Below, in pieces: positions 37,336 through 45,521 of a stretch of DNA of 64,000 nucleotides. The position numbers and the translations under genes were made by a program. Under the pieces are notes generated by a model. The model had not been told where the DNA came from and made no database searches. It saw only the letters and a program-made list of their open reading frames with translations. The stretch is taken from positions 78,709 through 142,708 of the forward strand of contig JBMORL010000037.1 of the NCBI GenBank assembly GCA_049322335.1, written 5' to 3'. This DNA comes from JBMORL01 sp049322335 (lineage in GTDB: Bacteria > Bacteroidota > Bacteroidia > Flavobacteriales_D > UBA2798). The number at the start of each line of letters is the position of its first letter. Within the stretch, counting starts at the first letter, position 1.

Positions 37336-37986
37336 ATGTGTCGCCTGCACCAAATAATAATTCTGATTTTCCTATCCTCTACTTGTAATTCTCAAATCAA
37401 CATGCAATCTGGGGACACTCATCTTTGGTCGGGTTTTGAAATCTCTCACAAACTGAATAGGCGGATGAATGTTGAACTTGCTCAACAAACTAGAATTGGC
37501 GATAATATTAAATCTATTAACACAATATTTATTGAGGGCTCTTTTAGATATTCACCTGTAAAGTATATTGACATCAAGCCTCAAATTCGTTTTAATCTTA
37601 ATAACAATAACCGTAATCAATTCAGATATGCAATCGATTTTAAATTCAAAAAAGCATTTAAAAAATCAAATATCGAAATTTATTCTAGAGTCAAACTTCA
37701 GTTTTTAAGCACCATATATACTGGCGAACTTCAAACTTTTTTCCGCGTATCAACCGGTTTTGAGTGGAAATTAAACAAACAGTTGCGCCTTGGGGCAGAA
37801 TATGAGTTGTTTTATAGATTAAATGATAAGAATGAGGTGCGTAATCATAGAATAACCGGAATAGTTGAAATACGACTAAACAATAAAGCTGATTTGAATC
37901 TGTTCTATACGCTCGACAATAAAGTAAACGTAAAAAATCCCGGTCATCGCAACATCATTGGATGTGTTTTTAAGTTTCAGATTTGA
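37336..37986 (+). CDS. DUF2490-like outer-membrane protein
   Basis: A 216-residue exported barrel-like protein. The signal region MCRLHQIIILIFLSSTCNSQ is followed by strands of the DUF2490 kind (LWSGFEISHKLNRRMNVELA, KQLRLGAEYELFYRL, HRNIIGCVFKF). Function is unknown. It is the last gene of the run that begins at the TetR regulator. Confidence 0.75.
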   Translation: MCRLHQIIILIFLSSTCNSQINMQSGDTHLWSGFEISHKLNRRMNVELAQQTRIGDNIKSINTIFIEGSFRYSPVKYIDIKPQIRFNLNNNNRNQFRYAIDFKFKKAFKKSNIEIYSRVKLQFLSTIYTGELQTFFRVSTGFEWKLNKQLRLGAEYELFYRLNDKNEVRNHRITGIVEIRLNNKADLNLFYTLDNKVNVKNPGHRNIIGCVFKFQI

Positions 37987-38383
37987 TAAATCAATTAGCC
38001 TGAAAAAGGAAAAAATGTAATTCCCAAAAAATTCGGAACATATAGTTTTTGGAGAGTATTGAAGTACAAACACATTTATTTAAATCCAGCGAATGTAGAG
38101 TTAGATCTTTATGAATTTCGACTGATGAATTTGAAATAGCTGATTATATTTAATTTTTTCGTAGATTATTGAGGTTTTTATCCCAATTCCATCTTTCTTT
38201 TTCCTGCTTCTCCCGCTGAAGTTTTCAAGACGGTAGTATCCTACACATATTTGAACATTACAAATTAGTCAGTTAATTACGCTAATTACCAGATTTTGAA
38301 TGATTCATAGGGATACTTGTTTAAACAAACAAAGTTTGGACAAATACGCTAAATTTTTCTAAATTTGATCAAAATGAAATCAC
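37987..38383. other. Gene-free gap with a promoter
   Basis: A 397-base AT-rich stretch with no credible gene and no clear terminator after the DUF2490 gene. Near its end are a palindrome TTGTTTAAACAA (38317-38328), a -33-like TTTG (38335-38338) and a -7 box TAAATTTG (38360-38367), 21 bases apart; these should serve the gene at 38384. The palindrome sits just upstream of the -33 region and could bind a regulator. Confidence 0.55.
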
Positions 38384-39022
38384 ATGCTTTGGGATCATCA
38401 ATTTTTATCTAGCCAAATTAACGACACAGATTTTTACAAAAAGTGTGCTTCATCGCTGGTTGCTGGAAAAAGATATGAGGATATCAAAACATTAATTTCC
38501 GCTCTTGAAGATGAAGAAGAAGAAAATTTATGTTTGGTTATTTCCTGTATATTATTTGAGGTTGCTCAAATAGAACCTTCTTTGTTAGAAAAAGAGGTTG
38601 ATTCATTTATAAAGGTATGTTTAAGGGAAAAGAAAGTGCTCCATAACAACTCCTTAAAAATCCTGATTGTTCTTGCGCCTTCACAACACAAAATAATATT
38701 CAAGAAGCTGGATATTATTTCAGATGTATTCTTTGATGGAAGTGACGATGTAAAAGACGCTTTCATAACACTGCTCATACGTCTTGCTAAAATATCTCCG
38801 GATTATTACGATGAAACATGTGGCGCTTTAAAAGTTATTCTTGAATATTATCCCGCAGAAGCGTTAGTGAAAAATGCTGAGAAAATGCTTCCTATTATAG
38901 ATAAAACCAATTTCGAATGTTTTCAAAACATTTTGGTTAATAGGAAAAAAGAATTGAATAGTTCAGATCAAAAACAGGTTGAGAATCTTCTATCTCAGAT
39001 TCTAGGAAAAATAACTCTATAA
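38384..39022 (+). CDS. Helical HEAT-like hypothetical protein
   Basis: A 212-residue soluble protein predicted to be all helical. Repeated units of about 35-40 residues with leucine-rich helix pairs (DIKTLISALEDEEEENLCLV, LLEKEVDSFIKVCLREKK, VKDAFITLLIRLAKIS) suggest a HEAT/ARM-type scaffold. No catalytic motif. It is followed 57 bases later by a MarR regulator on the same strand. A competing ATG ten bases upstream is out of frame and yields only 12 codons. Confidence 0.6.
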   Translation: MLWDHQFLSSQINDTDFYKKCASSLVAGKRYEDIKTLISALEDEEEENLCLVISCILFEVAQIEPSLLEKEVDSFIKVCLREKKVLHNNSLKILIVLAPSQHKIIFKKLDIISDVFFDGSDDVKDAFITLLIRLAKISPDYYDETCGALKVILEYYPAEALVKNAEKMLPIIDKTNFECFQNILVNRKKELNSSDQKQVENLLSQILGKITL

Positions 39023-39079
39023 ATTGACCGTCTTATTTAGTAATTCTCAAATTAGACTTAATTTTACTGAAAAATTTGT

Positions 39080-39538
39080 ATGGAATTAGAAAAAAAAGTG
39101 AATTATCATCATTTCAAAAGTGAGTACGAAAAAATCCTTGTAAATATTTATTACACTAACAATTGGCTATTTGATAACTACCAGAAAATTCTAAAAAAAT
39201 ACAACTTAACAACACAGCAGTTTAATGTGCTCAAAATTTTATTTGCGAGTTATCAAAAGCCATTAATGATATCAAGTATTAAAGAGCGAATGTTGGATAA
39301 AAATTCTGACATTACCCGAATTGTTGAAAGGCTTTTTGTGAAAAACCTGGTTACGAGGAGGAGGAATCAATCTAATCGCAGAAAAGTATTTGTTAGATTA
39401 AGTATCAAAGGTTATCAACTGATGAAAAAAATGAATAAGGAAGTTCAGGTATTTGAAAAACTTGTCAATCATCTCACTCCCAAAGAGGCAGTTGAGTTAA
39501 ATATATTGCTCAATAAAATACGAAAAAAATCCGCATAG
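39080..39538 (+). CDS. MarR-family regulator
   Basis: A 152-residue winged-helix regulator: LTTQQFNVLKILFAS, ISSIKERMLDKNSDITRIVE (recognition helix) and LVTRRRNQSNRRKVFVRLS (wing) are typical. It probably acts as a dimer on a nearby promoter. Its target is unclear, because the preceding gene encodes a helical protein and the following cluster is on the opposite strand. Confidence 0.85.
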   Translation: MELEKKVNYHHFKSEYEKILVNIYYTNNWLFDNYQKILKKYNLTTQQFNVLKILFASYQKPLMISSIKERMLDKNSDITRIVERLFVKNLVTRRRNQSNRRKVFVRLSIKGYQLMKKMNKEVQVFEKLVNHLTPKEAVELNILLNKIRKKSA

Positions 39539-39652
39539 TATTTCTAACGTGAATGTGGGAACCTAAACGCATTGACTAATTACAATTAATTCTGCAATTC
39601 TATGGGCACTATGAAACGTCTGCTCCATCAAAGTAGAAATTATTTTAAATCA

Positions 39653-40033
39653 CTATTTATTAAAACTTGCTAGCATTTCAGGGTTACGCAGATAATTGGC
39701 AACCCAAACTAATAAAAGCATTACTGCTTGTGGAAGATACATTTCTCCGTTCCCCATGTGCGTTGCGATTGCACCTCCCAAATGTGCAGAAAGCAACAAC
39801 ACGCCTAATGATGATGTTCGGGGAATTAAAAATAAAATTGCAGCGAGTAGTTCGCCCATCCCTATCAGCATTAATTTACCATCTAAACCCCATTTGACAA
39901 AATTTACGGCAATTTCTGCATCTTCACCTGCCATCAGTTTCATGGTTGCACTCATCATGAATAATGCTGACATTATTCCCACAGCGATCCATCCGCTTAT
40001 TTTTCTACCTTTTGATAATGATTTTGTTCCCAT
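39653..40033 (-). CDS. DoxX-family membrane protein
   Basis: A 126-residue integral membrane protein with four spans. The pattern GIMSALFMMSATMKLMAG, GMGELLAAILFLIPRTS and SAHLGGAIATHMGNGE is characteristic of DoxX-like proteins, often linked to thiol or quinone redox stress. It is the last gene of a four-gene minus-strand cluster headed by an ArsR regulator. Confidence 0.82.
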   Translation of the reverse strand: MGTKSLSKGRKISGWIAVGIMSALFMMSATMKLMAGEDAEIAVNFVKWGLDGKLMLIGMGELLAAILFLIPRTSSLGVLLLSAHLGGAIATHMGNGEMYLPQAVMLLLVWVANYLRNPEMLASFNK

Positions 40034-40095
40034 AATGGCTTGGAATTTTTTGATTAATGTTGATTTGTATATTCACAGAGAAATAACTGCTGCTT

Positions 40096-40548
40096 TTACA
40101 CGGGCAAAAGATAATATAATAAGCCCACAAGTAATCCAAACCCCAAACCTGAAACAATAATTTGCCAAGCTTTTACTCTGTCTTTCCTATAATTTTCTTT
40201 TTGCTCAACGGAAAATGTTTTTCCGATATTTCCGAAATTAAAAACGCCCTTTATTCCAAAGGCCACGCAAAATTTAAAATACCACTGTTGGAAACTTACG
40301 CCAAGAGAAGAAGCGGGAATAAATAAAAGGAGTTTCCAGATTTTGGCGGCCTCATACCATTGCATGAACGCTATGAAAAGAATACAAAAAATAAAACTGA
40401 AGATAGCGGCCATTTTTCTTCGTTCGATTTCTTTTTTACCGATGTTGCAAGTTCCAGGAATGTAACCCTCCTCCTGCTGGTTTGGCGAATTTGGATTCAA
40501 AGCTGTTAAGCTCATAAACCGCGTTTCACATTTTACTGTTGTTATCAT
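40096..40548 (-). CDS. Small membrane protein with YIPGTCNIGKKEI motif
   Basis: A 150-residue membrane protein. A soluble N-terminus carrying GYIPGTCNIGKKEIERRK is followed by two spans (FSFIFCILFIAFMQW, LLLFIPASSLGVSFQQW), a segment GIKGVFNFG, and a last span (GLGFGLLVGLLYYLLPV). I recall similar uncharacterised proteins but no family name. Cysteine near the N-terminus and in CVAFGIKG could be redox-active. Starts at 40548 and 40515 are both possible. Confidence 0.65.
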   Translation of the reverse strand: MITTVKCETRFMSLTALNPNSPNQQEEGYIPGTCNIGKKEIERRKMAAIFSFIFCILFIAFMQWYEAAKIWKLLLFIPASSLGVSFQQWYFKFCVAFGIKGVFNFGNIGKTFSVEQKENYRKDRVKAWQIIVSGLGFGLLVGLLYYLLPV

Positions 40549-40643
40549 TTGATTGAGTTTTAAAAAAATTAGGGAAGCAGACAACCATAAAACCGAATGT
40601 ATGGAAGACATTCACAACCCAATTGCCTGTTTCCCTTATGATA

Positions 40644-41009
40644 TTAATTCGTTGAATAGTAAAAACGCTCGTGGATTATTTTTCCGTCTTGCCACTTCTG
40701 AACAGCAACCTGTTCCATTTTTGAACGCTGTCCGCCCTTGTAGGTCATATCAAACGACCATTCAACCATTGTAGTATTGTCGCCAACAGCTACTGCTTTC
40801 GTTTCTGCGCCATGAAATTGCTCTACGGATGCCATCATCTGTTCCTGCGCCTTTTTCTCGCGCTCACGGTTAGCTTCCTTCCCTGCTGTGGGCGGCTGAT
40901 TATTTTCCTGCATGACTACATCATCATGATAGTATTTTTCAAATGCTTCCATATTATTACCGCTTATTATCATACGGTTCATTTCTTCGATTTTTTCTTT
41001 CAGGTTCAT
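40644..41009 (-). CDS. SnoaL-like (NTF2-fold) protein
   Basis: A 121-residue protein of the NTF2-like cone fold: MNRMIISGNNMEAFEKYYHD opens the helix typical of SnoaL domains and VAVQKWQDGKIIHERFYY closes the sheet. Such proteins act as small isomerases, hydrolases or binding proteins; none can be assigned. It follows the ArsR gene by 68 bases on the same strand. Confidence 0.8.
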   Translation of the reverse strand: MNLKEKIEEMNRMIISGNNMEAFEKYYHDDVVMQENNQPPTAGKEANREREKKAQEQMMASVEQFHGAETKAVAVGDNTTMVEWSFDMTYKGGQRSKMEQVAVQKWQDGKIIHERFYYSTN

Positions 41010-41077
41010 GATTTTTGGTTTTTATACAGTAAAGTTAATAGATATATTTATATGTATCTATATATTCACTAAAAAAA

Positions 41078-41344
41078 TTATTTAATTAGCTCACCTTCAA
41101 TGGTCTGAAGATATTTTTTAAGTGTTTTCTTATTAACTGTCAATAACGAATGTTGCCCTTCCTTTTGGGCGATGATAAGTCCGCAGTCATAAAGTATCTT
41201 AAGGTGGTGCGAAATGGTGGGTTGAGACAGCGTAAAATGGCTTTCTAATTCACCGCAACTTATTTCACCCTTATCCATCAGCGTTTTCAATATTTTGTAT
41301 CGGGTCTCGTCCGCAAGCGCTTTTGATATTTTAATGAGATTCAT
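41078..41344 (-). CDS. ArsR-family winged-helix regulator
   Basis: An 88-residue repressor: ALADETRYKILKTLMDKGEI, LSQPTISHHLKILYDCGLI (recognition helix) and EGQHSLLTVN (wing). The metal-binding ELCVCD motif of ArsR/SmtB metal sensors is not present, only a single Cys in ISCGELES and one in YDCGL, so it is more like the non-metal SdpR-type autorepressors. It heads the minus-strand cluster with SnoaL, membrane protein and DoxX. Confidence 0.87.
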   Translation of the reverse strand: MNLIKISKALADETRYKILKTLMDKGEISCGELESHFTLSQPTISHHLKILYDCGLIIAQKEGQHSLLTVNKKTLKKYLQTIEGELIK

Positions 41345-41358
41345 GATGTTACTTTTTA

Positions 41359-41366
41359 CAAAAATA
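41359..41366 (-). promoter_or_regulatory. -7 box of the ArsR cluster
   Basis: TATTTTTG on the minus strand 14 bases before the ArsR ATG at 41344. The short spacing puts the transcription start about 8-10 bases before the start codon. Confidence 0.5.
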
Positions 41367-41433
41367 TGAAATACAAAATTAAATCAGCGCACTCACTTTT
41401 CCTTATTTCCAAAATGTTTCGTGCCATTGGTTA

Positions 41434-43302
41434 TCATCTTATGATAATTGCCTTGCAATTTTTGAATGAATCAATCTTATCTACAAATTCATCATCATTA
41501 GCAATTTTTCTTTCAGGATCGTAAATAACAAATAGTTTATGAACCTCACCATACTTTGTTATGTCCGCAGCGATTTCATCTGTTAGCTGACTTTGTGATT
41601 TTTTATTACGCGGGTATTTTGCCTCAATGAATAAATCGGTATCAACAGCGTGATCCGGTACGGTCTTTGCGCTTCCAAACTTTAAAACAGGAAATTCTCT
41701 TGTATATCCATTTCCATTGGCTCCTAAAAGTGCCTGAATTTGGTCATTTAACACCTTCTCTGAACTCGGTTTTTGTGTTTGAAATGCAAGTGGAACCCGT
41801 TGCTTTAACTCACCGCAAATTTTTTCAATCTCGACCTCCATTGATGACTTAAGATGAGTTCTACTACTTAAAATTTCAAAAATAGAGTTTTTCACCATTG
41901 GCTTTGAAAGATTTTCAATAGCCCGAATCCTTCCCAATGCCCGATCAACGCAGGCTGAATGATTCTTCATCAAATCGTAAATTGCCTGAGTTTTCTCAGC
42001 ATTATCTGAACCCGCTATATATGGGGTAATATCTGTCAACTCATTAAAAAACTCAAATGCAAAATTACTTTGGGAACAGTCTCTTAATTCAAACGATTTG
42101 AAAATATAATCGTGCAAATGAGTGAATCCTTCAGTATCCTTTATAGAATCTTTGGATATATCCATATCATACGTTGCATCATAATCCTCCAATTCGGTAC
42201 TAAAGGCCGCAATTCTTCTATCAATACATTGTGAGCATCTTCCACAATGGGAAGCTGAAGAATCGTTTTTGAATTTCAAGAATGTTTTAGTACAAGTCAG
42301 AGTAGAGTTAATATAAGATGCTTTTCCTGCTTCCTTAATAATATTTAAAACATCACTTTTCGTTTTTAAAAGGAATGGGTGATTAAGTTTAACTTCCTTA
42401 TCTGCTAATAAAGAGAAGAAATTTTGCAGTAAAAACAAAGTTTTCGGATGGGTAGTTCGACTTGCACGGGCATTAATTGCGTCCTGTCTTTTAGAAACGT
42501 TAATGGATGTAATTCCATTTTCAAAAATATTAATTGCTTCGTCAGAAGCCAAATTCATAAGAGAAATGGCGATAGAAGTATATAAAAAAATTCTTGTTCT
42601 TTGTGTTTCTTCTACCGCTCGTTCACCCTTCAGATTGCAAGAAAAATGGAAAGGTTGTATTCTTTCAGGAAAATCGGTCATTAACCGATTAAGAATGCCC
42701 TTTTGAATTTGTGATACACCAATGTTATTAGATCGGTGACTTATCAGAATCAAGTTTTTTCCTTCTCCAAGGGATTGCAAAGCACCCGCAAGTGAATCTA
42801 AACCACCTGAAAATAAGCAAACATGACTGTTATTTTTTTTCTCAAAAGTAATTTCTTCTGAATCGGTAAGGCTCATTTGTCCATGATCTTTTCCTCCCTT
42901 ATAAAAACTAAATTCATAAGAATTATCTCCTGATACAAATGTTAATGCTTCTGAAAGTGCATGAATGGTCGCTTTCTTACCCCAAAAAGCAAAATCGCGA
43001 ACCTTAATATGAAAATGTAATTTCCTTGACCAGGCTTGGAATTCTAAAGCAGTTGGCGATCCACGATCAATCATACGATCTGCCGCATATACATATCCGG
43101 CAATTTCAAGAAGGTCTTTATAACGCTCAGGAATATGGCAACCAACTAATTTTTTGAAATGTGGTAAATCAATATTAACATTTCGTTTCTTTTCTGAAGG
43201 GTCACACTCAAATCTATGAATCTTCCTCTTTTCAGAATCGCGGAATTTATTCCCACTTGGGATTTTGCCACAGAGAACAATATGTTCCTTTAACGAACTC
43301 AT
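41434..43302 (-). CDS. QueC-like ATP-pyrophosphatase fused to a PD-(D/E)xK-like nuclease
   Basis: A 622-residue protein. Residues 160-370 look like 7-cyano-7-deazaguanine synthase (QueC): the pyrophosphatase loop SGGLDS at 165-170 and a four-cysteine zinc site at Cys337, Cys353, Cys356 and Cys359 (HCGRCSQCIDRR). Residues 1-155 form an extra N-terminal domain and 380-500 a helical linker. Residues 545-615 fit a PD-(D/E)xK nuclease core: Asp556, Glu560, Lys562 in DTDLFIEAKY, then LFVIYDPE. True QueC is about 220 residues and has no nuclease, so this is not housekeeping preQ0 synthesis. QueC-like proteins are known in the QatABCD and type IV CBASS defence systems. The start overlaps the upstream gene's stop by 4 bases. 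Confidence 0.85.
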   Translation of the reverse strand: MSSLKEHIVLCGKIPSGNKFRDSEKRKIHRFECDPSEKKRNVNIDLPHFKKLVGCHIPERYKDLLEIAGYVYAADRMIDRGSPTALEFQAWSRKLHFHIKVRDFAFWGKKATIHALSEALTFVSGDNSYEFSFYKGGKDHGQMSLTDSEEITFEKKNNSHVCLFSGGLDSLAGALQSLGEGKNLILISHRSNNIGVSQIQKGILNRLMTDFPERIQPFHFSCNLKGERAVEETQRTRIFLYTSIAISLMNLASDEAINIFENGITSINVSKRQDAINARASRTTHPKTLFLLQNFFSLLADKEVKLNHPFLLKTKSDVLNIIKEAGKASYINSTLTCTKTFLKFKNDSSASHCGRCSQCIDRRIAAFSTELEDYDATYDMDISKDSIKDTEGFTHLHDYIFKSFELRDCSQSNFAFEFFNELTDITPYIAGSDNAEKTQAIYDLMKNHSACVDRALGRIRAIENLSKPMVKNSIFEILSSRTHLKSSMEVEIEKICGELKQRVPLAFQTQKPSSEKVLNDQIQALLGANGNGYTREFPVLKFGSAKTVPDHAVDTDLFIEAKYPRNKKSQSQLTDEIAADITKYGEVHKLFVIYDPERKIANDDEFVDKIDSFKNCKAIIIR

Positions 43303-44081
43303 TGATTCTCCTCCCGCAATAATTCGCTATTGATCTTTGCAAAAGCAAAGTCGACAAATCCTTGAATTTTTCTATCTGACGGTAACTTATCCTTGACGTT
43401 TTTATTAAACCATCCCGCAGAAAATGACTGTGTTATTTTGGTGGTTTCAAAGGCATGTAACGAAACCTCCTCGATCTTGGAGGCAAGTCTATCCTTAAAC
43501 AATTTCCTATCGTTAACGGTCTTTAGATGCCAACCGGCTTCACGTTCTAAAAAATACTCTAAATATCTTTTGGTGAAATTTGAAAAGAATAAACGGCTGA
43601 TTTCACAAAATCCTTCACCAGTTGATGCCTTCTTCCACTTTTCTAATGGGTTATTAGGCAATGCAAATAGTGAGTTTTGATTACTGGCATTCTTTTGATA
43701 CCAATTAGAAAGAGTGTCAAGTAGTGATTCAGTCGCAATTGAAGAATATTCTTTAGAATTGAAATGTTTTTCTAAATAAGATTTTGCTGATATTCCTATA
43801 TCAAGTAAATCGCTCCCAGAGGAGAGTTTAACACCTTTGCTTGAGAGAAAATTAATTGAATCCTCTTGCTTGGTTGAAAAAGAAAGAATAATGAGAAACT
43901 TAAAGGCAGAAAGAACTCCTTCATCAGCACTAATCACCTTGTATTTCTCACGTACATTTTTAGTAGTTGCAACCGCAACCTCAGATACAATATCAGGGTT
44001 GCTTGAAAATCCACCAATATCCTTGACAATAGAATTCCATCTTTTTGTCTTAGGTAAATATCCTACTCTTTCATGCCCCAT
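43299..44081 (-). CDS. Defence-associated protein with N-terminal Gly (MGHERVG)
   Basis: A 260-residue soluble protein beginning MGHERVGYLPKTKRW, otherwise helical and without recognisable catalytic motifs. Its stop overlaps the ATG of the QueC-like nuclease gene (ATGA), so the two are co-translated. The N-terminus is notable because partners of QueC-like defence enzymes often begin Met-Gly, and in type IV CBASS the QueC-like enzyme is reported to join a deazaguanine to the partner's N-terminal glycine. That this protein is such a substrate is my inference. A role as effector or sensor is open. Confidence 0.75.
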   Translation of the reverse strand: MGHERVGYLPKTKRWNSIVKDIGGFSSNPDIVSEVAVATTKNVREKYKVISADEGVLSAFKFLIILSFSTKQEDSINFLSSKGVKLSSGSDLLDIGISAKSYLEKHFNSKEYSSIATESLLDTLSNWYQKNASNQNSLFALPNNPLEKWKKASTGEGFCEISRLFFSNFTKRYLEYFLEREAGWHLKTVNDRKLFKDRLASKIEEVSLHAFETTKITQSFSAGWFNKNVKDKLPSDRKIQGFVDFAFAKINSELLREENQ

Positions 44082-44128
44082 AAGCTAAATTTAAGATATT
44101 ACTTTTTTCACCAATTTGTCACTTTCCT

Positions 44129-44230
44129 TTACAGAAGGTTTTTAAATATTTCCTTTTTTGTAAGCTCCTTGCTCGCACCTTTAATTTTCTCACGGTACTG
44201 TTTTATCAGTTCTATTTTCTTAACGCTCAT
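44129..44230 (-). pseudogene. 33-codon relic, possibly the 5' end of a type IIG restriction-modification gene
   Basis: An intact start and -7 box lead to MSVKKIELIKQYREKIKGAS, then a short Lys/Glu-rich helix ending FKNLL and a stop 47 bases before the defence gene. The sequence resembles, from memory, the opening of Eco57I-like restriction-methylation proteins, which continue past the point where this one stops. It may be a truncated gene or a short leader peptide for the two-gene unit. Identification is weak. Confidence 0.35.
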
Positions 44231-44266
44231 GTTTATGATTTTCCTAGTGTTAGTCCTAAATGAGTT

Positions 44267-44274
44267 CAAATATA
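44267..44274 (-). promoter_or_regulatory. -7 box upstream of the relic and defence genes
   Basis: TATATTTG on the minus strand, 36 bases before the relic ORF's ATG and about 185 bases before the MGHERVG gene. It is the only good -7 box in this interval for the minus strand. Confidence 0.5.
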
Positions 44275-44455
44275 CCCAAAAATCAAGCTCAATTATTAGG
44301 ACAGTACCATCAACCGTTTTTGAAACAAAAAGGTACTTTTGTAAAACTTATCTATATGTATATCAGTATATTTAAAATTATTTTAGTGGAATATTTGGTA
44401 GAAATTAGAAAACCATATATCTTCGTATCAACAATTGAATGTTAATAATTATTCG

Positions 44456-45496
44456 ATGACCAAAGAAAAAGACATAAACCCACAGATGCTTTTGTTAGCC
44501 CGTGAACTCAACGGAATGATAATCGTAGAACTGGCAGAAAAACTCGGCATCTCGCGCTCGTATGTAAATAAATTAGAATCACACGCGCAGGTAATCAGTA
44601 CCGATCTTTTAGAATCCTTTTCAAAAGTTCTTGGTCTTCCGGCTTCTTTTTTCTATCAGGAAGGAGAAATGATTCCTTCCTATTTAAGTTATCGCAGGCG
44701 CGAAAAAGTTCCGGCAAAAGACATCAGCCGGATTGAGGCTAATATTAATCTGTACCGGTTAGGTATTCAAAAACTATTAAAGAGTTCCGATCATCCCAAC
44801 ACCAACCTGCCGCATTTTGTTACCGATAAAACAAAAACGCCACAGGAATGCGCCAAGACTTTGCGAAAAATGTGGAAGATTCCAAAGGGCGCAATTGTTA
44901 ATATGAGTAACATACTGGAGGAGCAAAACGTCTTACACGTTTGTTTTGATTTCGGAACAGATCGTGTAGATGGAAAAAGTGTATTTATAGAACAAAATCA
45001 GCCATTAATTTTTACTAATAGCAGACTATTTGGAGACCGTGAACGTTTTACCCTCGCGTATCAGTTAGGGCATTTAGTGATGCACTCCAATATTGAAAAT
45101 ACATTTGGGAAAGACATCAGCCACGAAGCGAATTTATTTGCCGCTGAGTTTCTCATGCCGGAAAAGGATATTGAAAAAGACCTGAAGGACGGATTAACGA
45201 TTGATACCCTTGCGATGTTGAAAAAGAAATGGAAATGCTCCATGATCTCTTTGGTATATCGCGCAAACGATTTGGAGTTGATTACCGAAAACCAAAAAAG
45301 ATATTTGGAAAAGCAATTCAATCAAATGAAAATCCGCAAACGGGAACCTGTGGAACTCGATATTCCCAGGGAACAACCGAAATTATTACGCGACCTGATT
45401 ACCAAATTCAGGCAAAAGCAAAAATTGACGGTAAAACAGTTGGCAGAATTTTTTCACTTGAATGAAAAAGATTTTTTAGACAGATATACGTACTGA
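44456..45496 (+). CDS. XRE / ImmA-IrrE-like regulator with altered peptidase motif
   Basis: A 346-residue protein: a helix-turn-helix at residues 10-60 (LAEKLGISRSYVNKLES), then an ImmA/IrrE-type M78 domain (YRLGIQKLL to DIEKDL). The zinc motif HExxH is changed to YQLGH at residues 202-206, losing the first His and the catalytic Glu, while the third-ligand region HEANLFAAEFLMP is kept. It is therefore probably a non-proteolytic repressor or sensor. It opens the virus-like element, where XRE/ImmA proteins often hold the lysogeny switch. The ATG at 44456 was chosen over a TTG at 44435. Confidence 0.85.
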   Translation: MTKEKDINPQMLLLARELNGMIIVELAEKLGISRSYVNKLESHAQVISTDLLESFSKVLGLPASFFYQEGEMIPSYLSYRRREKVPAKDISRIEANINLYRLGIQKLLKSSDHPNTNLPHFVTDKTKTPQECAKTLRKMWKIPKGAIVNMSNILEEQNVLHVCFDFGTDRVDGKSVFIEQNQPLIFTNSRLFGDRERFTLAYQLGHLVMHSNIENTFGKDISHEANLFAAEFLMPEKDIEKDLKDGLTIDTLAMLKKKWKCSMISLVYRANDLELITENQKRYLEKQFNQMKIRKREPVELDIPREQPKLLRDLITKFRQKQKLTVKQLAEFFHLNEKDFLDRYTY

Positions 45497-45521
45497 TAGC
45501 CATTTTTTAACTTAGTTAGCC

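Noticed and set aside
38374..38412. An ATG ten bases before the HEAT-like gene as its start
   Set aside because: It is in another frame and stops after 12 codons; at most it is a tiny leader peptide.
41434..43302. Housekeeping queC for queuosine synthesis
   Set aside because: The protein is nearly three times the length of QueC, carries a nuclease-like domain and is coupled to an unknown gene, with no queD, queE or queF nearby.
44073..44375. A 100-codon plus-strand ORF before the XRE/ImmA gene
   Set aside because: It lies antisense to the relic ORF and its promoter; the hydrophobic, Phe-rich product is what AT-rich antisense DNA gives by chance.
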